NCBI RefSeq assembly: GCF_032401055.1
Contig: NZ_CP135529.1
Coordinates: forward strand, 4,586,501 to 4,650,500
Source: Tardiphaga sp. 709
Lineage (GTDB): Bacteria; Pseudomonadota; Alphaproteobacteria; Rhizobiales; Xanthobacteraceae
Reading direction: 5' to 3'
DNA length: 64,000 bases
Shown here: positions 45,499 to 53,757 of the stretch, in pieces
Layout: each line of letters starts with the position of its first letter
How positions within the stretch are numbered: position 1 is the stretch's first letter
Program-made: the position numbers and the translations under genes
The notes under the pieces: generated by a model
Database searches by the model: none
Told to the model about the DNA's origin: nothing
Seen by the model: only the letters and a program-made list of their open reading frames with translations

Positions 45499-46290
45499 CT
45501 AAAACGCCGTATACCCGCCATCGATCACGAACGTATCCGCCGTGTGATACGATGACGCCTTGCTCATCAGATAGACAGCGATGCCGCCAAAATCCGACGG
45601 TTCGCCGAAACGGCGCACCGGGATGCGCGGCATGACATTGGCGACGAATTTCTCGTTGCCCATGATTCCTGCGGTCATGTCGCTCTTGATCCAGCCCGGC
45701 AGGATTGCGTTGGCTGTCACGCCCTGACGGGCCAATTCGACGGCCAGCGCGCGCACCAGCGCATTGATCGCGGCCTTGGTCGCCGCATAGTGCTCGTTGC
45801 GCGCGGTGCCGAAGATCGAGGCGAGGCTCGATGTTGCGACCAGCCGGCCGAACTTGTCGCCGGCCTCGGCGCGTTCCGTCATATGTCGCGCGGCGACCTG
45901 GAAGGCATGGAAGACACCATCGAGATTGGTGGCGAACATGGTGCGCCACTGTTCTTCGGTGCGGTCGATGAAATTGTGCCGTCCGCCGCCGCCGATACCG
46001 GCATTGGCGAAGCAGCCATCGACACGGCCGAATGTCTTGAGCGTGGCATCCATCGCCGCCTTCACCGAGGCCGTGTCGGTCACGTCGCTGACCAGCGTTT
46101 CGACCTTGCCACTGCAATCCGCCATGGTGGCAGCCGCGGCCTTGTTCTTCTCGGTGTTGCGGCCCCAGATCGAGACGTTGCAACCAGCGGTGGCCAGCGC
46201 CTGCGCGATGCCGAGGCCGATACCGCCATTGCCGCCGGTGATGACGGCCACGCGGCCGCTGAGGTCGAATATCTGTGTAGGCGTTGCCAT
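45499..46290 (-). CDS. Short-chain dehydrogenase/reductase (canonical)
   Basis: The 263-residue protein has TGGNGGIGLGIAQAL as cofactor motif, NAGIGGGG, catalytic Ser in ATSSLAS and YAATK as YxxxK, and it ends IDGGYTAF. It is a normal NAD(P) oxidoreductase acting on an alcohol or ketone. ATG 46290 begins MATPTQIFDLSG; the frame runs to 46500. Lying between the BVMO and the kinase genes, it could supply or remove a keto/hydroxy group in the same pathway, a role like LvaD in levulinate catabolism (inference). Confidence 0.88.
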   Translation of the reverse strand: MATPTQIFDLSGRVAVITGGNGGIGLGIAQALATAGCNVSIWGRNTEKNKAAAATMADCSGKVETLVSDVTDTASVKAAMDATLKTFGRVDGCFANAGIGGGGRHNFIDRTEEQWRTMFATNLDGVFHAFQVAARHMTERAEAGDKFGRLVATSSLASIFGTARNEHYAATKAAINALVRALAVELARQGVTANAILPGWIKSDMTAGIMGNEKFVANVMPRIPVRRFGEPSDFGGIAVYLMSKASSYHTADTFVIDGGYTAF

Positions 46291-46453
46291 GTCAGCGTTT
46301 CCATGTTTGGCGCGCGTTATGCCGTGCGTCCGTTGGTGGGCTGGTGTTCCCCCGGAAGCATGGACAAGCGCGTCCGAAAAATCAAATATGCTGCCTGACA
46401 TACAAAGCTTCCACACCGCGGAATAAACACGCGGACTATCCCGTGAGGAAACC

Positions 46454-47248
46454 ATGCAGTTCAAACACGTCACCCTCGATTTCGACGGTAATGTCGCCAT
46501 TCTGAAGCTCGATCATCAGGAGGTGATGAATGCGGTCTCGGTCGATATGCTTGGCGGCCTCACCGAGGCGCTGGAAGAAATCGACGAGCGCCGCGACAAT
46601 GTGCGTTGTCTGGTGATCACGGGCGCCGGCCGGGCCTTCTGCACCGGCGCAAATCTTCAGGGTCGCAACAATCAGGTGACGAAGTCGCGCAGCAGCGCGG
46701 GCGCGACGCTGGAGACCGCTTTCCATCCGTTCCTGCGCCGGTTGCAGAACCTGCATTGTCCGATCGTCACCGCAGTGAACGGCCCGGCGGCCGGTGCGGG
46801 CATGAGCTTCGCGCTGATGGGCGATCTCATTCTCTGTGCGAAGTCGTCGTATTTTCTGCAGGCTTTCCGTCGTATCGGCCTGGTGCCGGATTGCGGCTCG
46901 ACCTGGATTCTGCCCCGCCTGATCGGCAAGGCGCGCTCGGTGGAGCTGTCGCTGCTCGGCGAAAAGCTGCCGGCTGAGAAGGCGCTGGAATGGGGTCTCA
47001 TCAACCGTGTCTATGACGACGCCGCGCTGATGGACGAGGCCATGAAGCTCGCGCATGACCTTGCCGACGGTCCGACGGTGGCGTTGTCGTTGATCCGTAG
47101 GCTCTATTGGGACAGCCCGGAAAATTCCTTCGAGGACCAGATCAATCTCGAAGTGCAGTCGCAGCGGATTGCCGGTGCGTCGCCGGACTTCAAGGAAGGC
47201 GTCGCCGCATTCCTCGAGAAGCGCCCGGCCAAGTTCACGGGCAAATAG
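46454..47248 (+). CDS. PaaG-like enoyl-CoA isomerase (crotonase family)
   Basis: The 264-residue crotonase-fold protein has the oxyanion-hole regions AFCTGANLQ and GAGMSFALMGDL. Both Glu residues of enoyl-CoA hydratases are missing (Ser 118 and Phe 138 at those places), while IGLVPDCGSTW has the Asp (146) typical of PaaG and delta3-delta2 isomerases. It therefore probably moves a double bond rather than adds water. The kinase gene follows after 3 bases, so the two are co-transcribed. Confidence 0.85.
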   Translation: MQFKHVTLDFDGNVAILKLDHQEVMNAVSVDMLGGLTEALEEIDERRDNVRCLVITGAGRAFCTGANLQGRNNQVTKSRSSAGATLETAFHPFLRRLQNLHCPIVTAVNGPAAGAGMSFALMGDLILCAKSSYFLQAFRRIGLVPDCGSTWILPRLIGKARSVELSLLGEKLPAEKALEWGLINRVYDDAALMDEAMKLAHDLADGPTVALSLIRRLYWDSPENSFEDQINLEVQSQRIAGASPDFKEGVAAFLEKRPAKFTGK

Positions 47249-47251
47249 GCC

Positions 47252-48250
47252 TTGAGCTCAGCTTCCGTCGCGGAGCTGCTCGCACGCAGCGTCACGTCGT
47301 GGTGCAATGGCGCCACCGGCGTGACGGATGCAAAGCGTTTGTCCGGTGGCGCCAGCCAGGAGACGTGGTCGTTCGACATCACGCATCCCGATGGCACTAT
47401 CGGCGCGATCCTGCGCCGCGCGCCGTCGGGTTATGGTGCTGCGCCCGGTCGTGCTGCGGGTCTCGATGCCGAAGCGGTGCTGATGCAGCTGGCCTTTGAT
47501 GCGGGTGTACCGTCGCCGAAGGTGTTGCATGTGCTCAAACCCGATGACGATCTGGGAACCGGCTTCATCATGCAGCGAGTCGCTGGCGAAACCATCCCGC
47601 GCAAGATTTTGCGCGACGATGAATTCGCGGGCGCGCGGCCCAAACTTGCCCGGCAATGCGGCCAGATCCTCGCCGAGATCCACGGACTGCCTGCTGCGAG
47701 CCTGCCGCAGCTTCGCCGCATGACTGCCGCAGCAGAAATCGCCGAATTACAGCGCGAGATCGACGGTTTTGGCTGGCCGCGCCCGGTGTTCCAGCTGGCG
47801 TTGCGCTGGCTGCGCGACAACGATCCCGGCCCGTCAGAACGCGTCACTTTGGTGCATGGCGATTTCCGCCACGGCAATCTGATGATCGGGCCTGATGGCG
47901 TGCGCGCGGTGCTGGACTGGGAGCTGGCGCATCTCGGTGATCCCATAGAGGATCTCGGCTGGATCTGCGTCAATTCATGGCGCTTCGGCGTCATGGACAA
48001 GCCGGTTGGCGGGTTTGGTACTTATGAAGAATTGTTCGCTGGTTACGAAGCGGCCAGCGGAATCGCTGTCGATGCACAGCGGGTGAAATTCTGGGAAGTG
48101 ATGGGCACGCTACGTTGGGGCGTGATGTGCGTCGGGATGATGCAGCGGTTTCGTCTCGGCCCGGATCATTCGATGGAGCGTGCGATGATCGGGCGGCGAT
48201 CGTCGGAGACGGAGATCGATCTGTTACGGCTATTGGCGCCGCGCGCATGA
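47252..48250 (+). CDS. APH-fold phosphotransferase, LvaA / ACAD10-kinase-like
   Basis: The 332-residue protein has an aminoglycoside-phosphotransferase fold: N-lobe GGASQETWSF, catalytic loop HGDFRHGN (His 202, Asp 204, Asn 209) and metal site DWE (222-224) followed by HLGDPIEDLGW. This branch is fused to acyl-CoA dehydrogenase in ACAD10/11 and is free-standing as LvaA, which phosphorylates 4-hydroxyacyl-CoA. Next comes a small protein like LvaB, and an acyl-CoA dehydrogenase lies nearby. It starts with TTG 3 bases after the isomerase. Its last codons and stop lie inside a dispersed repeat. Confidence 0.85.
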   Translation: MSSASVAELLARSVTSWCNGATGVTDAKRLSGGASQETWSFDITHPDGTIGAILRRAPSGYGAAPGRAAGLDAEAVLMQLAFDAGVPSPKVLHVLKPDDDLGTGFIMQRVAGETIPRKILRDDEFAGARPKLARQCGQILAEIHGLPAASLPQLRRMTAAAEIAELQREIDGFGWPRPVFQLALRWLRDNDPGPSERVTLVHGDFRHGNLMIGPDGVRAVLDWELAHLGDPIEDLGWICVNSWRFGVMDKPVGGFGTYEELFAGYEAASGIAVDAQRVKFWEVMGTLRWGVMCVGMMQRFRLGPDHSMERAMIGRRSSETEIDLLRLLAPRA

Positions 48251-48291
48251 TCCCGAAAAGTGGCGACCGGTTTTCGGATCAGATCATGCGC
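48243..48291. repeat. Dispersed palindromic repeat overlapping the kinase stop codon
   Basis: GCGCATGATC (48243-48252) pairs with GATCATGCGC (48282-48291), and inside it CCGAAAA (48253-48259) pairs with TTTTCGG (48271-48277). This GATCATGCGC-type element is common in Bradyrhizobium relatives. The kinase stop TGA (48248-48250) is part of the left arm. Confidence 0.75.
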
Positions 48292-48308
48292 AAAAACAAG
48301 GTGATGAC

Positions 48309-48683
48309 ATGCAGGACGAACCGAGGCCCGACGAACTGGTGAAGGCCGTCGCGGATTTTCTCCGCAACGACATTGCACCTCAAATCTCAGGTCATGCGGC
48401 CTTCAAGCTGCGTGTCGCGATCAACGCGCTCGATCTCGTGACGCGGCAACTGACACTGGCTGGCGACAGCGATGCTGCCGAGCTGCATGGCCTGACGATG
48501 CTGCTCGGCGTGCACGGCACGCTCGACGGGTTGAACCAGGATCTTGCTGACCGCATCGCGCAAGGCGACATCGATCTCACGACGCCCGGTGTGAAAGAGC
48601 ATCTGTGGCAGACGACACTGGCGAAGCTCGCCGTCGATCAGCCGAATTACGCGGCGTACAAACGCGAGCTGGAACCGAAGTAA
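48309..48683 (+). CDS. Small DUF6285-like protein, LvaB-like partner of the kinase
   Basis: The 124-residue soluble helical protein (DELVKAVADFLRNDIAPQISGHAAF, given in part; LRVAINALDLVTRQL; VKEHLWQTTLAKLAVDQP) matches a small family found directly after LvaA-type kinases. In Pseudomonas putida the corresponding LvaB is a small protein required with LvaA for acyl-CoA phosphorylation. No catalytic motif is visible, so it is probably a subunit. It is 58 bases after the kinase, separated by the repeat. Confidence 0.75.
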   Translation: MQDEPRPDELVKAVADFLRNDIAPQISGHAAFKLRVAINALDLVTRQLTLAGDSDAAELHGLTMLLGVHGTLDGLNQDLADRIAQGDIDLTTPGVKEHLWQTTLAKLAVDQPNYAAYKRELEPK

Positions 48684-48694
48684 GCGCCGCGGCG

Positions 48695-49474
48695 CTACTT
48701 CCCCTTCCAGTTCGGCTTGCGCTTCTCCGAGAACGCCTTCGGCCCTTCAATATAGTCTTCCGACGCCGCCATCGCCTTCACCGCCGGATATTCGCGCTGC
48801 TCGGTGATCGCCTGCTCCAGCGACACCGCCATGCCCTTCTGGATCGCCTGCTTGGAGGCGCGGATCGACATCGGTGAGTTCTGGCAGATGGTCTCGGCCC
48901 AGCGCAGCGCGGCATTCAGGGCCTCGCCCTGCGGCACCACCTCGTTGACGAAGCCGAGTTCATAGCCTTCCTGCGGTTTCACATGGCGTGCAGTGAGGAT
49001 CATACCCATGGCGCGCTTCATGCCGATCTGGCGCGGCAGGCGCTGCAGGCCGCCGGCAAGAGCAGCGAGGCCGACGCGCGGCTCGGGCAGGGCAAAGGTC
49101 GCATTCTCCGCGGCGATGATCAGGTCGCAAGCCAGTGCAATCTCGAAGCCGCCGCCCATGGCAACGCCGTTCACCGCAGCAATGATCGGTTTGTCGCAAT
49201 CGAAGCGCGCGGTGAGGCCGGCGAAGCCCGACGTGTTCCAGCCGCGTTTGCCGCCGGCGGCCTGCCACTTCAGATCGTTGCCGGCGCAGAACGCCTTGTC
49301 GCCGGCGCCGGTGACGATCGCCACCCACTGTTCGGGATCGCTAGCGAAGTCGTTGAACACCTCGTGCAGCTCGTTATGTGCATCGGTGTGCAGCGCGTTG
49401 TAAACTTCCGGACGCGACAGCGTCACGATGGTGATCGGTCCCTTGCGGGTCACGGTTGAGAATTGCAGAGCCAT
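48695..49474 (-). CDS. Enoyl-CoA hydratase (crotonase family)
   Basis: The 259-residue protein has both catalytic Glu residues of enoyl-CoA hydratases: Glu 111 in GGGFEIALACD and Glu 131 in LPEPRVGL. Oxyanion-hole strands AFCAGNDL and AVNGVAMGG are intact. It adds water to 2-enoyl-CoA. Met 49474 is preferred over an upstream start at 49579 because conservation begins there. It is divergent from the acyl-CoA dehydrogenase gene and converges with the LvaB-like gene, suggesting separate control of the same pathway. Confidence 0.9.
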   Translation of the reverse strand: MALQFSTVTRKGPITIVTLSRPEVYNALHTDAHNELHEVFNDFASDPEQWVAIVTGAGDKAFCAGNDLKWQAAGGKRGWNTSGFAGLTARFDCDKPIIAAVNGVAMGGGFEIALACDLIIAAENATFALPEPRVGLAALAGGLQRLPRQIGMKRAMGMILTARHVKPQEGYELGFVNEVVPQGEALNAALRWAETICQNSPMSIRASKQAIQKGMAVSLEQAITEQREYPAVKAMAASEDYIEGPKAFSEKRKPNWKGK

Positions 49475-49606
49475 CGCGGCCTCCCTTTTGTTTTTCGTTA
49501 GGCAGAATTTACGCCGCGCGGGCGCGCTTGACTTGATCGGACGATGCCATCTTAATCGCTCGATTAACAAGAGCAACAAAGCTCGGAAAACAATCGGGAG
49601 AGCGCC

Positions 49607-50881
49607 TTGGATTTTTCCCTGCCGGCCGATCTGGTCGCCTATCTCGCCGAACTCGATTCATTTATCCTGCGCGAGATCAAGCCGCTCGAAGAGCGTGATG
49701 ACAATATCCGCTTCTTCGATCACCGCCGCGAATGGGCCCGCACGGATTTCGACAACGGCGGCCTGCCGCGCCATGAATGGGAGCAGCTGCTGCGTCAGGC
49801 GAAGAATCTTGCGGACGGCGCCGGCCATCTGCGCTTTGCGATCCCGAAGCGCTATGGCGGCAAGGACGGCAGCAATCTCTGGATGGCCGTGATCCGCGAG
49901 CATTTCGCCGCCAAGGGTCTTGGCCTGCACAACGATCTGCAGAACGAACACTCCATTGTTGGCAATCTGCCGTTGGTGACGATGCTGGATCGCTATGGCC
50001 GCGACGACCAGAAGGAGATGATCGAGGGCTCGATCACCGGCAAATATCGCATCACCTTCGGTCTCACCGAACCCGAACACGGCTCCGATGCCACGCATAT
50101 GGAGACGACGGCCGTCGAGGCGACGCGTGATGGCGTCAAGGGCTGGGTCATCAACGGCGAGAAGATGTGGACCACGGGCATGCATGTGGCCACGCATTGC
50201 GCGCTGTTCGCGCGCACGTCGGGGAACGACGGCGATGCGCGCGGCATCACCTGTTTCCTGGTGCCGGCCAAGGCCGCAGGCGTAAAGATCGAAGAATATA
50301 TGTGGACCTTCAATATGCCCACAGACCATCCGCGTGTGTCGTTCACCGATGTGTTCGTGCCGGATGATGCACTGTTCGGCGAGATCGGCCGCGGCCTGTC
50401 GCTGGCGCAGTGTTTCGTGCACGAGAACCGTATCCGGCAGGCGGCGAGTTCGCTCGGTGCGGCGGTCTATTGCATCAACGAGAGCGTCAAATATGCGCGC
50501 GAGCGCAAGCCGTTCGGAGAGGAGCTGGCGCGCAACCAGGGTATCCAGTTTCCGCTGGTGGAGTTGGCAACGCAGGCCGAGATGCTGCGGCTTCTGATCC
50601 GCAAGACCGCGTGGGAGATGGATCAGCTCACCCAGGCGCAGGTCGAGCACACGCTGTCCGACAAGGTGTCGATGTGTAATTACTGGGCCAACCGGCTGTG
50701 TTGTGAATCCGCCGACCGCGCGATGCAGGTGCATGGCGGGATGGGCTATTCACGGCACAAGCCATTCGAGCATATCTATCGCCACCACCGCCGCTATCGC
50801 ATCACTGAAGGCAGTGAGGAAATCCAGAAGCGCAAGGTCGCGGGCTTCCTGTTCGGTTATATGGGCGTCAATAAGCACTGA
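49607..50881 (+). CDS. Acyl-CoA dehydrogenase family protein, possible LvaC counterpart
   Basis: The 424-residue flavoprotein has FGLTEPEHGSDATHMETTA in the middle domain, VHGGMGYSRHKPFEHIYRHHRR and YRITEGSEEIQKRKVAG with the catalytic Glu region. Thus it looks able to dehydrogenate acyl-CoA. In the levulinate pathway LvaC is an acyl-CoA-dehydrogenase-fold protein that removes the phosphate; whether this enzyme does so is open. TTG start has GGGAG 6 bases upstream. ETF and the oxidoreductase at 15732 would take its electrons. Confidence 0.85.
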   Translation: MDFSLPADLVAYLAELDSFILREIKPLEERDDNIRFFDHRREWARTDFDNGGLPRHEWEQLLRQAKNLADGAGHLRFAIPKRYGGKDGSNLWMAVIREHFAAKGLGLHNDLQNEHSIVGNLPLVTMLDRYGRDDQKEMIEGSITGKYRITFGLTEPEHGSDATHMETTAVEATRDGVKGWVINGEKMWTTGMHVATHCALFARTSGNDGDARGITCFLVPAKAAGVKIEEYMWTFNMPTDHPRVSFTDVFVPDDALFGEIGRGLSLAQCFVHENRIRQAASSLGAAVYCINESVKYARERKPFGEELARNQGIQFPLVELATQAEMLRLLIRKTAWEMDQLTQAQVEHTLSDKVSMCNYWANRLCCESADRAMQVHGGMGYSRHKPFEHIYRHHRRYRITEGSEEIQKRKVAGFLFGYMGVNKH

Positions 50882-50890
50882 CGTGCTGCG

Positions 50891-51541
50891 TCAGTCGATG
50901 TAGCTCGGAATTTCTGCGGGCGAAGCCACCAGATGCTTCGCCCCGGCGCTCGTCAGTTCCTCGCGACCGCCATAGCCATAGAGCACGCCGATCGCCGCAA
51001 TGCCGTTATTCGCGGCGCCGATGATGTCGTGCTTGCGGTCGCCGATCATGATCGCTCGCGCCGGATCGACTGAGGCTTCATCAAGCGCGTAGCGCAGCAA
51101 GTCGCTCTTGTCGACGCGGGTGCCGTCGAGCTCCGAGCCGAACACGCGGGTGAAGTATTTGCGCAGGCCGAAGTGGTCGATGATGCGATCGGCGAACACA
51201 TGCGGCTTGCTGGTTGCAACGAACAGCCGTCGTCCCGGCGCGGTCACCGCCGTCAGTGTGTCTGCGATGCCGGGATAGAGCGTGTTCTCGAACAGGCCGA
51301 TGGTACCGAAGCGCTCGCGATAGAGTTCGACGCCGCGGTCAGCATCCTTCTCGCCGCCGAGCAGCGCCACGAAGCTGGCGCGCAACGGTGGGCCGATGCA
51401 CCAGGTCAGTTCGTCCTGTGTCGGGACGGGAAGCCCGAGCTTGCCGAGCGCATACTGGATTGAGCCCGTGATGCCGATCTTGGGATCGGTGAGCGTTCCG
51501 TCGAGATCGAAAAAGACCGTGTCGATCGCATGTGGCTTCAT
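50891..51541 (-). CDS. HAD-family hydrolase, phosphoglycolate phosphatase-like
   Basis: The 216-residue protein has HAD motif I FFDLDGTLTDPKIG (residues 10-23), motif II region VATSKPH, the Lys of motif III and motif IV MIGDRKHDIIGAANNG. A helical cap sits between motifs I and II. It dephosphorylates a small phosphoester such as phosphoglycolate. Its start abuts the stop of the TIGR02301 gene, so they are co-transcribed. A short hairpin (50878-50894) separates it from the convergent acyl-CoA dehydrogenase gene. Confidence 0.88.
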   Translation of the reverse strand: MKPHAIDTVFFDLDGTLTDPKIGITGSIQYALGKLGLPVPTQDELTWCIGPPLRASFVALLGGEKDADRGVELYRERFGTIGLFENTLYPGIADTLTAVTAPGRRLFVATSKPHVFADRIIDHFGLRKYFTRVFGSELDGTRVDKSDLLRYALDEASVDPARAIMIGDRKHDIIGAANNGIAAIGVLYGYGGREELTSAGAKHLVASPAEIPSYID

Positions 51542-51916
51542 CTAATTCGCATACCTTGCGGTGAGATCGCGCGAGATCCGCGAGCCTTCGTCGATATAAC
51601 GACGGATCGCGATACTGGCGGCGGGCGTGCAGGTCCGGTAGGTCTGCTGGAAGCCGTTATAGCCGCGGTTGAAGCCGGCGATCATGCGGGCGCGGCGCTC
51701 GCCCGACGGCGTTTCGGCATCGACCAGCGCCTGCATTTCGTTGCGCCACTTGTTGCCCTCGTTGTTGCCGCAGATGCCGCGCAGATAATGCAGCGCACCG
51801 AGAATCTCCGACATCCGCTGCAAGTCATTGTCGAATGGCGCAGCCGCGTCCTGCGCCCGGGCAGAGCCAGCGCCGACCGTCACAACCGTCAGAATGATGA
51901 GCAGGTGCTTCAACAT
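51542..51916 (-). CDS. Exported TIGR02301-family protein
   Basis: The 124-residue protein has a signal peptide (LLIILTVVTVGAGSARAQ, cleavage near residue 20). A conserved small domain follows, with RMSEILGALHYLRGICG, EMQALVDAETP, RMIAGFNRGYNGFQQTY and a Cys pair (ICG...YRTC) that may form a disulfide. This is an alphaproteobacterial family of unknown function. Met 51916 begins the signal peptide; the longer frame to 52087 is unlikely. Confidence 0.8.
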   Translation of the reverse strand: MLKHLLIILTVVTVGAGSARAQDAAAPFDNDLQRMSEILGALHYLRGICGNNEGNKWRNEMQALVDAETPSGERRARMIAGFNRGYNGFQQTYRTCTPAASIAIRRYIDEGSRISRDLTARYAN

Positions 51917-51996
51917 GAATGGTCCCGGAACCCGGCTGATATGCCTTTTCAAGGCGCCTGAGGCAAGGCAGCGCTGCAGGTGCGACAAGGGGTTAT

Positions 51997-52419
51997 CTAT
52001 GGTCCGACGAGATCTTCCGCCATGGCGAGGATCGGACCGAGGCCATCGGTGGTCTTGAAGGCGCCGAGATCGTCCGGCGCGACCCACTGGAAATCGTCGA
52101 GTTCGTCGTTCAGTTCGGGCTCGCCAGCCACCCAGCGTGCCGCAAAGGACATGATCAGGTAATGCCCGGCGACCTTGTCGTTCGGCAGCACTTCGCGAAA
52201 GCCGGACAGGCCGACAATGTCGATGGTCAGCCCGGTTTCCTCCATCACCTCGCGGGCGAGGGCGACAGCGAGGGATTCGCCAAATTCCACGCGTCCGCCG
52301 GGGAGCGAATAGAAGCCCTTGCCGGGCGAGCGGGCACGGCGGACCAGCAGCACTTTGCCATCCCGGAAGATGGCGGCGCTGGTGGCGAGTTGTGGATGAG
52401 CGGGAGGCGTGTCGGTCAC
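51997..52419 (-). CDS. NUDIX hydrolase
   Basis: The protein has a complete NUDIX box, GRVEFGESLAVALAREVMEE followed by TGL, matching Gx5Ex7REUxEExGU. SLPGG precedes it. Such enzymes cleave nucleoside diphosphate derivatives, as in nucleotide-pool cleaning or ADP-ribose hydrolysis. GTG at 52419 (140 residues) starts just after the stop of the upstream gene and fits the family; the frame itself extends into that gene to 52539. Confidence 0.85.
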   Translation of the reverse strand: MTDTPPAHPQLATSAAIFRDGKVLLVRRARSPGKGFYSLPGGRVEFGESLAVALAREVMEETGLTIDIVGLSGFREVLPNDKVAGHYLIMSFAARWVAGEPELNDELDDFQWVAPDDLGAFKTTDGLGPILAMAEDLVGP

Positions 52420-52423
52420 GAGG

Positions 52424-52948
52424 TCATTGCGCCATGATGCTGTCGACGTCAGATTCCTGATCGCGGCCGTTGATGATGCCGCCGGCGGTGCCGACCATCG
52501 GTTTGACCCAGCCGGCAGCCTGTTCGGCCAGCATGGCACGGGTCCGGTCCTGCTGCACGGTGCGCATGGCTTCGCCGACAGTTGTCAGGATTTGCGTCAT
52601 GTTCGCGACCAGCGCATCGAATTCTGCACGGATGGTTGGGCGTGCAGCCTCATAGGATGCAATGGCGAGATCGCGGGCCTTGAAGTTGGATTTGATGAAG
52701 TGCTCAGCATAGCTGAGCGGCTGCCATTCCAGAAACAGCTCATAGCAGTCCGGCATGTCCGGGATCAGCTCGAGCAACATGATGGCTTCGTTGAAGTGAT
52801 TCAGATAGTCGGTGGCCAGACCCGTGCGTGGGTTGATATTGGCGGCCATCAGCTCGGCAGCGGACGCGACGGGGCCGGCACCGGCACTGGCCAGATCGCG
52901 ATGGTCATGCTGCGCCGGTTGTATGGCCGTCAGGGTCATATGTCGCAC
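52424..52948 (-). CDS. Conserved hypothetical protein
   Basis: The 174-residue soluble protein contains ATDYLNHFNEAIMLLELIPDMPDC and ELFLEWQPLSYAEHFIKSNFKARDLAI (both in part), followed by a long helical region and a short C-terminal tail. It resembles alphaproteobacterial proteins of unknown function. Met 52939 is an alternative start. It is upstream of the NUDIX gene in one operon and divergent from the SRAP gene, with a GGTTTT/AAAACC dyad (52955-52971) between them. Confidence 0.7.
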   Translation of the reverse strand: MRHMTLTAIQPAQHDHRDLASAGAGPVASAAELMAANINPRTGLATDYLNHFNEAIMLLELIPDMPDCYELFLEWQPLSYAEHFIKSNFKARDLAIASYEAARPTIRAEFDALVANMTQILTTVGEAMRTVQQDRTRAMLAEQAAGWVKPMVGTAGGIINGRDQESDVDSIMAQ

Positions 52949-53000
52949 TGTTGGGGTTTTGGGTTAAAACCGCCTGAAGAGGCAGGATTGCGGATCGAGA

Positions 53001-53756
53001 ATGTGCGGGCGGTTTGTCATTACATCAGCGCCGGAAGCGTTACGGCAGGTATTCAGTTATATCGAGCAACCGAATTTTCCTGCGAGGTACAATATTGCGC
53101 CGACGCAGCCGGTTCCTGTTGTCATCGTTGAAAACGGATCCCGGCATTTCCGTCTGATGCGATGGGGCCTTTTGCCCTCCTGGGTCAAGGACCCGCGGAA
53201 GTTTACACTTCTGATTAATGCACGCGCCGAGACGGTGCAAGAAAAGCCGGCCTTCAAAAACGCGATTCGCCGCCGCCGCTGTCTGATTCCGGCCGATGGC
53301 TATTACGAATGGCAAAACCGTGGTGAACGCAAACAACCGTATTTTATCCACCCAGGTGCAGGCGGGCCGATGGGCTTTGCGGGCCTGGCCGAAACCTGGA
53401 TGGGACCGAACGGCGAAGAAGTCGACACGGTTGCGCTCATCACCGCAGAAGCCAGCACGGGCATGTCCGTACTGCACCATCGCGTACCCGTGACGATCGC
53501 ACCCGATCATTTCGGCCAGTGGCTCGATTGCAGTTCGGATAGCGCGTCCGACGTGATGACGATGCTCGCTGCGCCCGCGGACGGTACCTTCGCCTGGCAC
53601 CCGGTGGCGATGGCCGTCAACAAGGTGGCCAATGACGATGCGCAACTGATCCTGCCGATCTCGGCGGAAGAGGCCGCTGTAGAGCAGGTGAAGCCGACGA
53701 GGGTGCCGCGCAAGGTCGCGGTGGCCGAGGACGACGGGCAGGGATCGTTGTTCTAG
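53001..53756 (+). CDS. SOS-response-associated peptidase-type abasic-site protein (SRAP/YedK)
   Basis: The 251-residue protein begins MCGRFV, placing the conserved Cys at position 2 once Met is removed. Active-site partners are Asn in NARAETV, Glu in GYYEW and His in HHRVPV. SRAP proteins crosslink to abasic sites in single-stranded DNA to protect forks. The length is usual. No clear LexA box is visible upstream. The convergent GNAT gene ends one base away. Confidence 0.9.
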   Translation: MCGRFVITSAPEALRQVFSYIEQPNFPARYNIAPTQPVPVVIVENGSRHFRLMRWGLLPSWVKDPRKFTLLINARAETVQEKPAFKNAIRRRRCLIPADGYYEWQNRGERKQPYFIHPGAGGPMGFAGLAETWMGPNGEEVDTVALITAEASTGMSVLHHRVPVTIAPDHFGQWLDCSSDSASDVMTMLAAPADGTFAWHPVAMAVNKVANDDAQLILPISAEEAAVEQVKPTRVPRKVAVAEDDGQGSLF

Positions 53757-53757
53757 T

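Noticed and set aside
52955-52971. GGTTTT/AAAACC dyad as a LexA box for the SRAP gene
   Set aside because: Alphaproteobacterial LexA sites are GTTC-N7-GTTC or GAAC-type; this dyad does not match.
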